A DNA stretch of 36,764 nucleotides from an uncultured Burkholderiales Genera incertae sedis bacterium (lineage in GTDB: Bacteria > Pseudomonadota > Gammaproteobacteria > Burkholderiales > Eutrophovitaceae), in NCBI GenBank assembly GCA_905478365.1, contig CAJQIK010000150.1, positions 1-36,764 of the forward strand, given 5' to 3'. The notes below the pieces were generated by a model. It saw only the letters and a program-made list of their open reading frames with translations, was not told the origin of the DNA and searched no databases. The translations under genes and the position numbers were made by a program. Below, in pieces: positions 1 to 8,793 of this stretch (position 1 is the first letter of the stretch; each line of letters opens with the position of its first letter).

Positions 1-573
1 TTATCTTGTTTTGATTGTGAATGAATCAACGGGCAAGCCTGTACCATCGTCAAATTCTGCTGCGGCTTCTATACTTTTTCTTGCGATCGTTTCTGCGCTT
101 ATGTCTTGCGAATCATACGTTGTCCACATAGATCCAAGTGCATAATCACTGCCACTGCCATAGGCATAGAATCGAGAGAATTCTTGAACAGTACGATGGC
201 CAGAAACTCCAAATATTCCATATGGATTAGCGATGAGCACATCCATTCTGGAAGATTCAATTGCATCTTCTTTGTCTTCCTCAGGCATAAGAAAGTACTT
301 CTCTTTAAGCTTTAAATGTAATTGGTTCCAAGTCCGAAAAATATCATCAACCGATTGAAGCGATATCAATTGTGCATTATCAACAAAGTATTCTTTCAAA
401 ATCATCTTGAATGTTGCGTTACCGGTCACCGCGATAAAGTTGTCGTCGATCCGGATAATTTTTTCAGAATTTAGTATGTATTTTGCGCTTTCCTTCCCTG
501 AGCCCCATTTGGTTAGCGTGTCCGCTGCAATCGCGGTTTGCCCAGCTTTTCTAACGACGGAAATCGTAGTCAT
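1..573 (-). CDS. HslV-like stand-alone Ntn-hydrolase (20S proteasome A/B family)
   Basis: A 190-residue protein of the proteasome beta / HslV fold. The start MTTISVV would expose Thr after Met removal, the catalytic N-terminal nucleophile of the family. The IAADTLT stretch carries Asp18, NSEKI carries Lys38 (the usual Asp17/Lys33 pair of the mature enzyme), and [10 protein letters not shown] near residue 138 matches the HslV GSGGNYAL loop. It is slightly longer than HslV (about 175 residues) and no hslU ATPase lies beside it, so it is probably not the housekeeping HslV. From memory it resembles the Betaproteobacteria proteasome homologue (BPH) type of ring peptidase; that assignment is inference. 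Its ATG overlaps the argG stop in an ATGA, indicating translational coupling and shared expression with arginine genes. The gene is complete, its stop being the first three bases of the window. Confidence 0.82.
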   Translation of the reverse strand: MTTISVVRKAGQTAIAADTLTKWGSGKESAKYILNSEKIIRIDDNFIAVTGNATFKMILKEYFVDNAQLISLQSVDDIFRTWNQLHLKLKEKYFLMPEEDKEDAIESSRMDVLIANPYGIFGVSGHRTVQEFSRFYAYGSGSDYALGSMWTTYDSQDISAETIARKSIEAAAEFDDGTGLPVDSFTIKTR

Positions 574-1805
574 CGCTTTTTAGTTTTAATTTTAGAGGTT
601 TGTTTTGCGTTCATCCTCAGTCGCAGGGCATTTAACTTTATAAATCCTTCTGCATCTGCCTGATTGTATGCCCCTTTATCGTCCTCGAAGCTAGCAATGC
701 GGCCGTCGAATAACGAGTGGCGAACCGACTTTCGTCCCAAAATTTGGACGTTTCCTTTATACAGCTTTAATTCCACTGAACCATTTACTGGAGTCTGGGA
801 ATCATCTATAAGATTTTGAATTAAGACTCTTTCTGGGCTGAACCAATATCCGTTGTAGATTAACCTGGCGTATCGGGGCATCAGGTCGTCTTTAAGCGCT
901 AACACTTCTCGGTCAACAGTAATGGATTCCATAGCGCGGTGGGCCTTGAGCATGATGGTGCCTCCGGGTGTCTCGTAACAGCCTCTTGACTTCATACCCA
1001 CATATCGATTTTCGACCAAATCTAAACGGCCAATACCGTGTTTCCCACCCAATCTATTTAATTCACTCAATACTTTCGCCGGCGATAGTTTCTTACCGTT
1101 AATCGCAACAATATCTCCACGTTTATATGTTAATTGGATAGCTTCTCCTCGGCTAGGTGCTTTTTCCGGAGACACTGTCATCCGCCACATACTGTCTTCT
1201 GGAGATACGTTTGGATCTTCGAGAACTCCACCTTCATATGAGACGTGTAGTAGATTGGCATCCATTGAGTAGGGTGCAGCTCCTTTTTTCTTTTTGAAGT
1301 CAACCGGAATACCATGTTTTTCTGCATAGGCAATTAATTTTTCCCGGGATAGCAGATCCCAATCACGCCAAGGCGCGATCACTTTGACATCTGGCATTAG
1401 CGCATAGGCGCCCAACTCAAACCTTACTTGATCATTTCCTTTGCCTGTGGCGCCGTGAGATATCGCATCAGCTCCTGTTTTTCTCGCGATTTCTATCAAT
1501 CGTTTTGCTATTAAAGGCCGTGCAATTGACGTGCCTAAGAGGTACTCACCTTCATACACCGTATTTGCTCTAAACATTGGGAAGACGTAATCACGAACAA
1601 ATTCTTCCTTTAAATCCTCGATGAAGATTTGCTTGACCCCAGCTGCTTTAGCTTTTTTTCGTGCTGGTTCAACCTCTTCTTTTTGTCCGAGATCAGCAGT
1701 AAATGTAACAACTTCGCATTCATAGGTTTCTTGTAGCCACTTTAAAATGACTGACGTATCCAAACCCCCTGAGTAAGCTAAGACAACTTTTTTTACTTTT
1801 TTCAT
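570..1805 (-). CDS. argG: Argininosuccinate synthase
   Basis: Catalyses ATP-dependent joining of citrulline and aspartate to argininosuccinate, the penultimate step of arginine synthesis, in the cytoplasm. The N-terminal PP-loop AYSGGLDTS (residues 10-18), the TADLGQ strand, [26 protein letters not shown] and [12 protein letters not shown] are all family signatures, and the 411-residue length is normal (about 400). The C-terminus ends in a short Lys-rich tail ([11 protein letters not shown]) beyond the usual end. It is the fourth gene of a minus-strand run argD-argF-MORN-argG-HslV-like. Twenty-four bases separate it from the MORN gene, and its TGA overlaps the next ATG by four bases. No frameshift is seen. 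Confidence 0.97.
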   Translation of the reverse strand: MKKVKKVVLAYSGGLDTSVILKWLQETYECEVVTFTADLGQKEEVEPARKKAKAAGVKQIFIEDLKEEFVRDYVFPMFRANTVYEGEYLLGTSIARPLIAKRLIEIARKTGADAISHGATGKGNDQVRFELGAYALMPDVKVIAPWRDWDLLSREKLIAYAEKHGIPVDFKKKKGAAPYSMDANLLHVSYEGGVLEDPNVSPEDSMWRMTVSPEKAPSRGEAIQLTYKRGDIVAINGKKLSPAKVLSELNRLGGKHGIGRLDLVENRYVGMKSRGCYETPGGTIMLKAHRAMESITVDREVLALKDDLMPRYARLIYNGYWFSPERVLIQNLIDDSQTPVNGSVELKLYKGNVQILGRKSVRHSLFDGRIASFEDDKGAYNQADAEGFIKLNALRLRMNAKQTSKIKTKKR

Positions 1806-1829
1806 ACGTAATTTTCGTTCTTTAGTAGT

Positions 1830-2351
1830 TTAAATTCTTCTGCCATCCGGCTCATCCAGAGGTTCTCCGTTCCGCCACTCGCCCTCGAAAATTTCACCAT
1901 TGGCGGACCTAAATCTTCCCCAGCCATGAGCACGACCATTCAGCCATTCTCCATCATAAGCACTGCCGTCCGGATTAAGTTGAACGCCTCGACCATTCTG
2001 TCTACTGCGAACCCATTCCCCATCGTATTGAGTGCCATCGTAGGAGGTATACACGCCATTACCTTCCGCCCAACCGCTTACAAGGTTACCAACGTAATGC
2101 TCTTTCAACTCGCCGTTTATAAACCATTTTAGTGTTCCTTTTCCATCCGCAAACCCTTTGAGGCAAGCACCATCCCAACTAATTGACTCACCATTTTGAG
2201 GCATCGGATTGTAGACTTTGCATCCATTTTCATCAGCAATAGTTGTCGTATCGTGATCGTTAACGTGTATGAGTTTAACGTCGTGGTGATGGGCAAAAGC
2301 GGTGGACGTACTAAAGACTAATATTGCGAAGTAAATAAAACGTTTGAGCAT
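1830..2351 (-). CDS. Periplasmic MORN-repeat protein
   Basis: A 173-residue secreted protein. MLKRFIYFAILVFSTSTAFA is a Sec signal peptide, with cleavage expected after Ala20. The mature N-terminus is His-rich (HHHDVKLIHVNDHD), which might bind metal. From about residue 60 on there are at least four MORN-type repeats (YVGNLVSGWAEGNGVY, YDGEWVRSRQNGRG, YDGEWLNGRAHGWG, FEGEWRNGEP). Such repeats form beta-hairpin stacks used for binding lipids or proteins. It lies inside the arginine operon between argF (105-base gap) and argG (24-base gap), an unexpected place for an exported protein. Any link to arginine metabolism is unknown; it may simply be co-transcribed. The start ATG with a signal peptide directly after it is convincing. 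Confidence 0.85.
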   Translation of the reverse strand: MLKRFIYFAILVFSTSTAFAHHHDVKLIHVNDHDTTTIADENGCKVYNPMPQNGESISWDGACLKGFADGKGTLKWFINGELKEHYVGNLVSGWAEGNGVYTSYDGTQYDGEWVRSRQNGRGVQLNPDGSAYDGEWLNGRAHGWGRFRSANGEIFEGEWRNGEPLDEPDGRRI

Positions 2352-2456
2352 ACTGAAGTTTCTCCTTCATCAATTAATGAGATAGTTAATATCTCACATG
2401 TTAAGAGGTGCGGATGATTAACGCTGCGTAAACCGCATAATTGGCATCATTTAGTG

Positions 2457-3368
2457 CTAACTTTTGGATGGTCCCAATAATAATGTTTCCATTAATGCTT
2501 TTTGAACATGTAAACGATTTTCCGCTTCATCCCAGACAACACTTTGATCTCCGTCTATTACCTCTGAGGTTACCTCCTCCTCTCTGTGAGCAGGGAGACA
2601 ATGCATGAAGATTGCATTTTTTGCGGCTTGTGCCATCAAGGCCTTATTTACTTGCCACTTTTGAAAGGCTAACTTCCTAAGTTTTGTCTCTTCCTCGAAA
2701 CCCATACTTGCCCAAACGTCTGTTGTGACTAAATCTGCATTACGAACAGCGGCGTCAGGAGTCGGAAAGAACTTCGTGCAACCCGATTCGCTGAGGTTTG
2801 TTGGCTCGTACCCTGGTGGTGATGAGATGTTGAGGTTGAATTCAAGAATCTCGGCAGCCTCGATCCAACTATTGCACATATTATTAGAATCGCCAATCCA
2901 AGCTACTGTCGCGTCGCGTATGGATCCTTTTTTCTCGATAAACGTGAATACGTCTGCAAGGACTTGGCATGGATGATGTTGGTCAGTTAAGCCGTTGATA
3001 ACAGGAACGGAGCTGTTGTTCGCAAATGTTTCAATCATCTCTTGTTCAAATGTCCTAATCATGACCAAATCACACATTCGAGAAATAACGCGAGCAGAAT
3101 CTGCAACTGGTTCACCTCGACCGAGTTGTGAGTCTTTTGTATTTAGGTAGACTGAGCTTCCTCCTAGTTGACTCATGCCAAGTTCAAATGACAGACGGGT
3201 TCTAGTGCTACTCTTTTCAAAGACCATGACTAGAGTCCTGTCTTCAAGTGTGTGGTGTCGTTCAAAGGCTTTATATTTCTTTTTGATCTCGCTCGTTAAC
3301 TTAAATAGCGAGTCCAGTTCTTCGCGAGTGAGATCGCTAAACCGTAGAAAATGCTTTACGTCTTTCAT
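2457..3368 (-). CDS. argF: Ornithine carbamoyltransferase
   Basis: Transfers the carbamoyl group from carbamoyl phosphate to ornithine to give citrulline. The carbamoyl-phosphate site SSTRTR (residues 53-58), DQHHPCQVLAD for the HPCQ motif, WIGDSNNMCNSW, and the ornithine-loop motif HCLPAHR near residue 257 are all intact. At 303 residues it matches the usual length. Its ATG overlaps the stop of argD in a 4-base ATGA, so the two genes are translationally coupled. Co-location of argD, argF and argG supports a biosynthetic rather than catabolic (arcB) role. Confidence 0.97.
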   Translation of the reverse strand: MKDVKHFLRFSDLTREELDSLFKLTSEIKKKYKAFERHHTLEDRTLVMVFEKSSTRTRLSFELGMSQLGGSSVYLNTKDSQLGRGEPVADSARVISRMCDLVMIRTFEQEMIETFANNSSVPVINGLTDQHHPCQVLADVFTFIEKKGSIRDATVAWIGDSNNMCNSWIEAAEILEFNLNISSPPGYEPTNLSESGCTKFFPTPDAAVRNADLVTTDVWASMGFEEETKLRKLAFQKWQVNKALMAQAAKNAIFMHCLPAHREEEVTSEVIDGDQSVVWDEAENRLHVQKALMETLLLGPSKS

Positions 3369-4543
3369 TTCGATTCTTCGAGAAATTTGTTAATCACTGT
3401 GGTCAGCCTAACTATTAGAAACTTGATTTGCTCGTCATCCAAAATTAATGGAGGTAATAGTCTGATGACGCTATCAGCGGTAACATTGAGTAGTAATCCC
3501 GCTTCAAGTGCATGATCAACGATACTTACACATGGTCTATCCAGCTCAATACCAATCATGAGACCTTTGTTTCGTATATCAACGATAGAGGCCTCGTCAC
3601 TAAAGTTAGTCCTTAGGCCTTGAGCAATTGCATTACCGATAAATGTTGCTCTATCAATTAGTGAGTCTGATTCGATAGCATTTATTGTGGCCAAGGAAGC
3701 GCGACTCACGAGAGGGTTACCGCCAAATGTGGAGCCATGAGTTCCTGGGGCCAAGATTTCTGCCGCTTTATCTCGGGCGAGGCAAGCGCCGATGGGCACG
3801 CCATTACCCAATCCTTTCGCTAATGTCATGACATCAGGAGCAATGCCGTTGTGTTGGTGAGCAAACCACGCACCCGTCCGACCCATACCGGTTTGAACTT
3901 CATCAACCATTAGGAGCCAGTCTTGTTTATCTGTGATTGTTCTGAGGTTGTTTAAGTATTCAGGATGAGGAATCTGTATCCCACCTTCGCCTTGAATAGG
4001 TTCGACAAAAATAGCAACTACATTTTTGTTGTTCAAAGCCACTTGGTTTATCGCTTCAACATCGCCGTACGGTACCCTTGCAAACCCTGATAGAAGGGGC
4101 TCAAATCCAGCTTGTACTTTACGATTTCCCGTTGCGGACAAGGTTGCCATTGTTCTGCCATGGAAAGATTGTTCGGCAACGATGATGACGGGTGTCTCTA
4201 TACCTTTATTGTGCCCGAAAAGTCTGGCTAGCTTTATAGCTGCTTCGTTTGCTTCGGCTCCTGAATTCGAGAAGAAAACAGTTTCCATGTTGGATAGTGA
4301 GCATAGTTTCGTCGCCAGAGCCTCTTGTTCCGGAATTTGATATAAATTTGAGCAGTGAATGAGCGCGCCGGCTTGTTCTTGAATCGCTTTTGTGATTTTA
4401 GGGTGATTGTGACCCAGCCCAGTCACTGCAATCCCACAAAGCGCATCGAGATAGCGTTTGCCGGAGGTATCATAGATCCAAGCTCCATCGCCATGGGTAA
4501 ATGCGATCGATTTTCTCCCATATGTCTTCATGACGTGGCGCAT
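3365..4543 (-). CDS. argD: Acetylornithine aminotransferase
   Basis: A 392-residue class III PLP aminotransferase converting N-acetylglutamate semialdehyde to N-acetylornithine; members often also serve succinyldiaminopimelate in lysine synthesis. Signatures are GIAVTGLGHNHP near the N-terminus, FFSNSGAEANEAAIKLAR, SFHGRTMATLSATG, EPIQGEGG, MVDEVQTGMGRTG, and TLAKGLGNGVPIG carrying the Schiff-base lysine. The ATG at 4543 is preceded on the minus strand by GGGAG about six bases upstream, a good ribosome binding site. It is the first gene of the arginine run, so a promoter should lie in 4544-4628. I could not pick out a convincing ArgR box there. Confidence 0.96.
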   Translation of the reverse strand: MRHVMKTYGRKSIAFTHGDGAWIYDTSGKRYLDALCGIAVTGLGHNHPKITKAIQEQAGALIHCSNLYQIPEQEALATKLCSLSNMETVFFSNSGAEANEAAIKLARLFGHNKGIETPVIIVAEQSFHGRTMATLSATGNRKVQAGFEPLLSGFARVPYGDVEAINQVALNNKNVVAIFVEPIQGEGGIQIPHPEYLNNLRTITDKQDWLLMVDEVQTGMGRTGAWFAHQHNGIAPDVMTLAKGLGNGVPIGACLARDKAAEILAPGTHGSTFGGNPLVSRASLATINAIESDSLIDRATFIGNAIAQGLRTNFSDEASIVDIRNKGLMIGIELDRPCVSIVDHALEAGLLLNVTADSVIRLLPPLILDDEQIKFLIVRLTTVINKFLEESK

Positions 4544-4628
4544 AATAACTCCCTAACTAACTCCTTAATTTCTTTGGCGTGTTTCGTATTACTCTTAATG
4601 CTATGAGAACAGCATACCCTTAAATGAA

Positions 4629-4654
4629 AAACCCGCAGGACCAGCTGCGGGTTT
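4629..4654 (-). terminator. Intrinsic terminator of rpsT
   Basis: A perfect 10-base inverted repeat, AAACCCGCAG and CTGCGGGTTT, around a 6-base loop. Read on the minus strand the stem is followed directly by further T residues (GGGTTTTT). It starts 26 bases beyond the rpsT stop codon, so it should end the rpsT transcript and insulate it from argD downstream. Confidence 0.9.
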
Positions 4655-4679
4655 ATAAAAACTTTGAGCAGCTGATGAT

Positions 4680-4943
4680 TCAGCCCATGCTTTTAATCGC
4701 ACGAGAAAGTTTACTTTTTTGACGTGCTGCTGTGTTTTTGTGAATAATTTTTTTATCCGCAATTGAGTCAATCCTGCTCTGGGCACTTGTGTATGTTGTG
4801 GTCGCTACATCTTTGTCCCCGGCATCTATTGCTTTGCGTACCTTCTTGATCATGGTACGGAGTTCCGATCTTAAGGATGCATTATGCGAATTACGCTTCT
4901 CGGTTTGACGAGCTCTCTTCTTGGCTGATGCAATGTTTGGCAT
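4680..4943 (-). CDS. rpsT: 30S ribosomal protein S20
   Basis: A small basic protein that binds 16S rRNA during early 30S assembly. The translation [23 protein letters not shown] is the canonical S20 N-terminus, and the product is 87 residues, the usual size. The ORF track begins 15 codons earlier ([15 protein letters not shown]); I reject that start because those residues are not part of S20 and the conserved protein begins exactly at the ATG ending at 4943. Monocistronic: it has its own terminator 26 bases downstream and diverges from murJ across a 181-base region that must hold both promoters. Confidence 0.97.
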   Translation of the reverse strand: MPNIASAKKRARQTEKRNSHNASLRSELRTMIKKVRKAIDAGDKDVATTTYTSAQSRIDSIADKKIIHKNTAARQKSKLSRAIKSMG

Positions 4944-5124
4944 GTTATTCTTGTAATCCCGCTTAGCGGCTATATGAAAAGCCGACAATTATAACGTTGG
5001 AGCTTAGCTAAGGCAACATAACTGGAATTATTATACGATTGCTGAGGAAAAGCTGATATGGTGAAACGAGCAGGTCTAATTCGCCTTACAAATAGCATTT
5101 TTAATGTAAAAAATATTTAAAATC

Positions 5125-6672
5125 ATGGGTTTATTTAAGTCCCTATCTGTCGTCAGTTTTTTTACACTAGTATCCCGGCTGCTAGGTTTAGTTAGGGAAA
5201 TGGTTATTGCTGCAAAATTTGGCGCTAGTGCGTCTACAGATGCGCTCTTCGTCGCTTTTCGCATACCAAACTTGCTGCGGCGGTTGTTTGCCGAAGGTGC
5301 CTTTGCTCAGGCATTTGTCCCAATATTGGCAGAGTACAGACGTACAGAAGGAGACGAGAGAGCCAAGCTACTCATCGCACATGTCGCCAGTTTGCTCTCG
5401 CTACTACTACTCATTATTTCCATTCTGGGAGTTCTTTTCGCTCCCTATTTGGTGTACCTCATTGCAACGGGATTCAATGATTCATCTGGTCAGGCTGAGC
5501 TTACCGCCAGTTTGATGCAGCTCACCTTTCCTTATTTGTTGTTTATCTCTTTGACGAGTCTTTTTGCCTCGGTGCTTAATACGTGGGGTCGATTTGCGGT
5601 GCCAGCTTTCACTCCAGCATTATTAAATATTAGTTTTATTCTGTCAGCGCTCTACCTGACACCATACTTTGACCCACCAATTATGGCTTTAGGTTTGGCA
5701 ATATTTTTGGGTGGTATCGCACAACTCGCGTTTCAGATCCCATTTTTGTTGCGGCTTAAGCTGTGGCCAAAATTGAAATGGAAGCCCAATGACCCAGGTG
5801 TACTTCAAATTTTAAAAAAAATGGCTCCTGCCGTTATCGGTGTATCCGCCGCGCAAATATCTTTGGTTATCAACACAAATATTGCTTCAAGAATGCAAAC
5901 AGGGAGCGTGAGTTGGTTGACCTTCGCAGATAGATTGATGGAGTTGCCCGTTGGTCTTCTCGGGGTTGCAATGGGCACTGTAATTCTTCCGGCGTTATCG
6001 GTTTCGGTCGCCGATAAAAAGGCTGAAGAATATCAAGCAACTCTTCAATGGGGCCTAATTCTTATGTTGGTTATCTCAATTCCAAGTGTCGCCGGATTAA
6101 TCGCTCTATCAAAACCTATTCTAATAACATTGTTTATGCGAGACCAGTTTTCAATTGAGGACGTATCGATGACTCAAGTCGCTTTTTGGGGATATGGTGT
6201 TGGTTTAGTTCCTATCGTGATGATCAAACTTTTTGCCCCGGTTTTTTATGCAAACAAGGACACGCAGACGCCTGTGCGAATCGCCATAAAGGCAGTGATT
6301 GTCACTCAGCTTCTTAATGTTATTTTTTGGATGTTGATGCCTAATCACATTAAGCATGCCGGTTTGGCTTTAGCTATTTCTGGGGGTGCTTGGTTGAACG
6401 CTATCATGCTAGTTGTCGAGCTTCGTCGAAAGGGACTGTTTGTATTGACGAATAAGTGGGTTCTGGTCTGCAGAGATTGTGTCATTGCTACTGCAATAAT
6501 GACGTTGGTCGTTAGTTTTGTGGCGACAAAAATTGACTGGTTAACTCATGATTCGTGGGAGCGTGCGGGCCTGCTCTTTAGTGTGATATTAGTTGGTTTT
6601 GGGATTTATGTAATCGGGCTGAAAGTTCTTGGGCGTAGATTAAAAGATCTTCTCGCGCCTAGTGAAAACTAG
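5125..6672 (+). CDS. murJ: Lipid II flippase MurJ (MviN)
   Basis: A 515-residue polytopic inner-membrane protein of the MOP superfamily that moves lipid II across the membrane for peptidoglycan synthesis. The N-terminal half has the family hallmark LVSRLLGLVREMVIAAKFGASASTDALFVAFRIPNLLRRLFAEGAFAQAFVPIL, with conserved charged residues in the central cavity. About fourteen hydrophobic segments follow, and the length is normal. Adjacent rpsT (divergent) is a common proteobacterial arrangement. No clear Shine-Dalgarno sequence precedes the ATG; the upstream bases are almost pure A/T. It is convergent with cysB, with only six bases between the stop codons. Confidence 0.97.
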   Translation: MGLFKSLSVVSFFTLVSRLLGLVREMVIAAKFGASASTDALFVAFRIPNLLRRLFAEGAFAQAFVPILAEYRRTEGDERAKLLIAHVASLLSLLLLIISILGVLFAPYLVYLIATGFNDSSGQAELTASLMQLTFPYLLFISLTSLFASVLNTWGRFAVPAFTPALLNISFILSALYLTPYFDPPIMALGLAIFLGGIAQLAFQIPFLLRLKLWPKLKWKPNDPGVLQILKKMAPAVIGVSAAQISLVINTNIASRMQTGSVSWLTFADRLMELPVGLLGVAMGTVILPALSVSVADKKAEEYQATLQWGLILMLVISIPSVAGLIALSKPILITLFMRDQFSIEDVSMTQVAFWGYGVGLVPIVMIKLFAPVFYANKDTQTPVRIAIKAVIVTQLLNVIFWMLMPNHIKHAGLALAISGGAWLNAIMLVVELRRKGLFVLTNKWVLVCRDCVIATAIMTLVVSFVATKIDWLTHDSWERAGLLFSVILVGFGIYVIGLKVLGRRLKDLLAPSEN

Positions 6673-6678
6673 TTTTAA

Positions 6679-7608
6679 TTAATTACCCTGTTTATTGACG
6701 ATTGAATCTATGGATTCCCTATTTAAGTGCGGCGCAAACATTGAGATGAAATCATAGACAAATCCGCGCATATATGAGTTTTTGCGGATACCGATCCCTG
6801 TTGTGCTCGATTCAAATAGATGGCTGGCGTCCATAGCCCTTATCTTGGTATCTCGTGCCGGGTCATAGGCCATCATAGATACAATGCCGATACCGAATCC
6901 AAGTTCGACATAGGTTTTGATGATATCTGCATCGATGGCTGTTAAAACGACATCAGGTTTTAACCCATGAGCTTCAAATGTTTGTTTAATAACGGGACGA
7001 CCGGTGAACGTAAAATCATAGGTGATGATTGGGTATTCACAGATTTCTTCCAAGGAGAGTGCCTTTGATTTAAGGAGAGGGTGTTTTGGAGGCGTTAAAA
7101 CACATCGATTCCATTGATAGCAAGGTAACATGGCGAGCTCGCTGGTTAAGGACGTAGCCTCGGTCGCTATGGCAAGATCAGCCTCACCCGAGCAAGCCAT
7201 TTCAACAATATGGGCGGGACTTCCTTGATAAACGGACAATCGTACTTCAGGATATTTTTCTCTAAATTGCTTAATGACAGGGGGAAGCGCATAACGCGCC
7301 TGCGTGTGTGTTGTCGCGATTGTTAAGTTTCCCAGCGTTTTGTTTGAGTATTCGCTTCCAATTGATTTGAGATTATTTAAATCACTGAGTGCTGCTTGAG
7401 ATTTGTTAATTATTTCTTTTCCCGGCTCCGTTATTCCAACAAAGCGTTTACCTCGTCTAATAAAAATATCGACACCAAGTTCTTCCTCCAGTGCCTTAAT
7501 TTGTTTGCTGATTCCGGGCTGAGATGTGAATAGCTCGTTGGCTGCCTTGGTTAAGTTGAGATTATGTTTGGCGACTTCGCAGATAAATCTGAGTTGTTGT
7601 AGTTTCAT
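6679..7608 (-). CDS. cysB: LysR-type regulator CysB
   Basis: A 309-residue transcriptional regulator. The N-terminal winged helix (MKLQQLRFICEVAKHNLNLTKAANELFTSQPGISKQIKALEEELG) and the inducer-domain strings IATTHTQARYALPPVI, YQGSPAHIVEMACSGEADLAIATEA and LPCYQWNR are diagnostic of CysB rather than of other LysR proteins. CysB activates sulfate assimilation genes in response to N-acetylserine; the THTQ stretch forms the sulfate/inducer pocket. It is a little shorter than enterobacterial CysB (324), as in many relatives. No cys structural gene lies in the window. It sits convergent with murJ and divergent from ribF, splitting two blocks that are often close together. Confidence 0.93.
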   Translation of the reverse strand: MKLQQLRFICEVAKHNLNLTKAANELFTSQPGISKQIKALEEELGVDIFIRRGKRFVGITEPGKEIINKSQAALSDLNNLKSIGSEYSNKTLGNLTIATTHTQARYALPPVIKQFREKYPEVRLSVYQGSPAHIVEMACSGEADLAIATEATSLTSELAMLPCYQWNRCVLTPPKHPLLKSKALSLEEICEYPIITYDFTFTGRPVIKQTFEAHGLKPDVVLTAIDADIIKTYVELGFGIGIVSMMAYDPARDTKIRAMDASHLFESSTTGIGIRKNSYMRGFVYDFISMFAPHLNRESIDSIVNKQGN

Positions 7609-7791
7609 GGCTTGTTCGATTCAATTCGTAAGCGATGCACTTTTTTCATTTGTCAGCATTTAATTAACAGAATTTGATTCTATCCACTTTTCTCATTCGA
7701 GGATACTAGTTGAGTCTGCGTCCTGACTATAGAGTGCTCTAAAAGGAGTTAGAATTACGCCTTACTTACCTTTTAAAGACTGAACCGTGAA

Positions 7792-8724
7792 ATGCGTTTG
7801 TTAGAGCTAAACAATTCGGGGACTAAAAGTGCGCGAGCTCTGACCATAGGAAACTTTGACGGAGTTCATCTTGGGCACCGTGCAATACTAGATCGTCTGG
7901 TATCGGTTGCGCTCAAAAAAAATCTAATTCCTTCCGTATTAACTTTTCAACCACACCCAGCAGAGTTTTTTGCGCGAGAGAAAGCTCCAGTGAGACTGTA
8001 CGGCAATCGAGAGAAGCTGAATTCATTTTCTGAGGCTGGTGTTGCGCAGGCCATATTACTTCCCTTCAATAGGAAATACTCGAAGATGTTACCCGAGCAG
8101 TTTATTCGCGACATACTGGTATCAAGATTATCGGTGAAGTGGTTGTTAGTCGGCGATGACTTTAGATTTGGTATGGATAGGCGGGGCGACTATGACATGC
8201 TGCGTGTAAAGGGGGTTGAATTTGGTTTTGAGGTCGAAGCGAACAGCAGCGTTAAGGTTGGTCAAGTGCGAGTATCGAGTACTGCTGTACGAGAGGCTTT
8301 ATCGAAGGGAGATCTCGAATTTGCGGAACAACTATTAGGCAAGCGTTACAATGTCTGTGGAAGAGTAATTCACGGTGACCAGATTGGAAGGACTCTTGGA
8401 TATCCGACAGCAAATATCCATTTTACAAGAGACTTGTTCCCGCTAAATGGAATTTTCATGGCGTTCATTGATGGGCCTGCATTCACACAAAAGCCAGCAT
8501 TGGTGAGCGTTGGTAAGAGACCGACAGTGACAAATAATGGGATTGTTTGCGTGGAGGTAAATATTTTAGATTTTTCTGGAGATTTATATGGCGAAAAACT
8601 CAACGTTCAGTTTGTTCGTAAGATACGTGATCAAGAGGCTTTTGCTAGTAAAGATGAATTGATAGTGGCAATGAAGCAAGATGAAAGAATCTCCCGAAAA
8701 TTTTTTAAAGTAAATAGCGGTTAA
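7792..8724 (+). CDS. ribF: Bifunctional riboflavin kinase / FAD synthetase
   Basis: Converts riboflavin to FMN and FMN to FAD. The N-terminal adenylyltransferase domain has the nucleotidyltransferase signature IGNFDGVHLGHRAIL (about 22-36), then LLVGDDFRFG and STAVREAL. The C-terminal kinase domain shows GRVIHGDQIGRTLGYPTANI and the Mg/flavin region NGIF. At 310 residues it is full length. It opens the ribF-ileS-lspA-ispH series, with 69 bases to ileS. No strong ribosome binding site is seen before the ATG. The 183 bases upstream separate it from divergent cysB and should contain both promoters. Confidence 0.96.
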   Translation: MRLLELNNSGTKSARALTIGNFDGVHLGHRAILDRLVSVALKKNLIPSVLTFQPHPAEFFAREKAPVRLYGNREKLNSFSEAGVAQAILLPFNRKYSKMLPEQFIRDILVSRLSVKWLLVGDDFRFGMDRRGDYDMLRVKGVEFGFEVEANSSVKVGQVRVSSTAVREALSKGDLEFAEQLLGKRYNVCGRVIHGDQIGRTLGYPTANIHFTRDLFPLNGIFMAFIDGPAFTQKPALVSVGKRPTVTNNGIVCVEVNILDFSGDLYGEKLNVQFVRKIRDQEAFASKDELIVAMKQDERISRKFFKVNSG

Positions 8725-8793
8725 AAATGGGTGGCTTATAAGATAGGCATTGCCCTTGACGTTTTGAATTTTTACAGATGGTTATTGAAATAA

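Noticed and set aside
4601-4786. 61-residue minus-strand ORF overlapping rpsT
   Set aside because: Out of frame with rpsT and spans its terminator; no recognisable features.
6665-6676. AAAACTAGTTTT palindrome at the murJ-cysB convergence as a bidirectional terminator
   Set aside because: Too short and A/T-rich, without a loop, and it includes the murJ stop codon; insufficient for termination.
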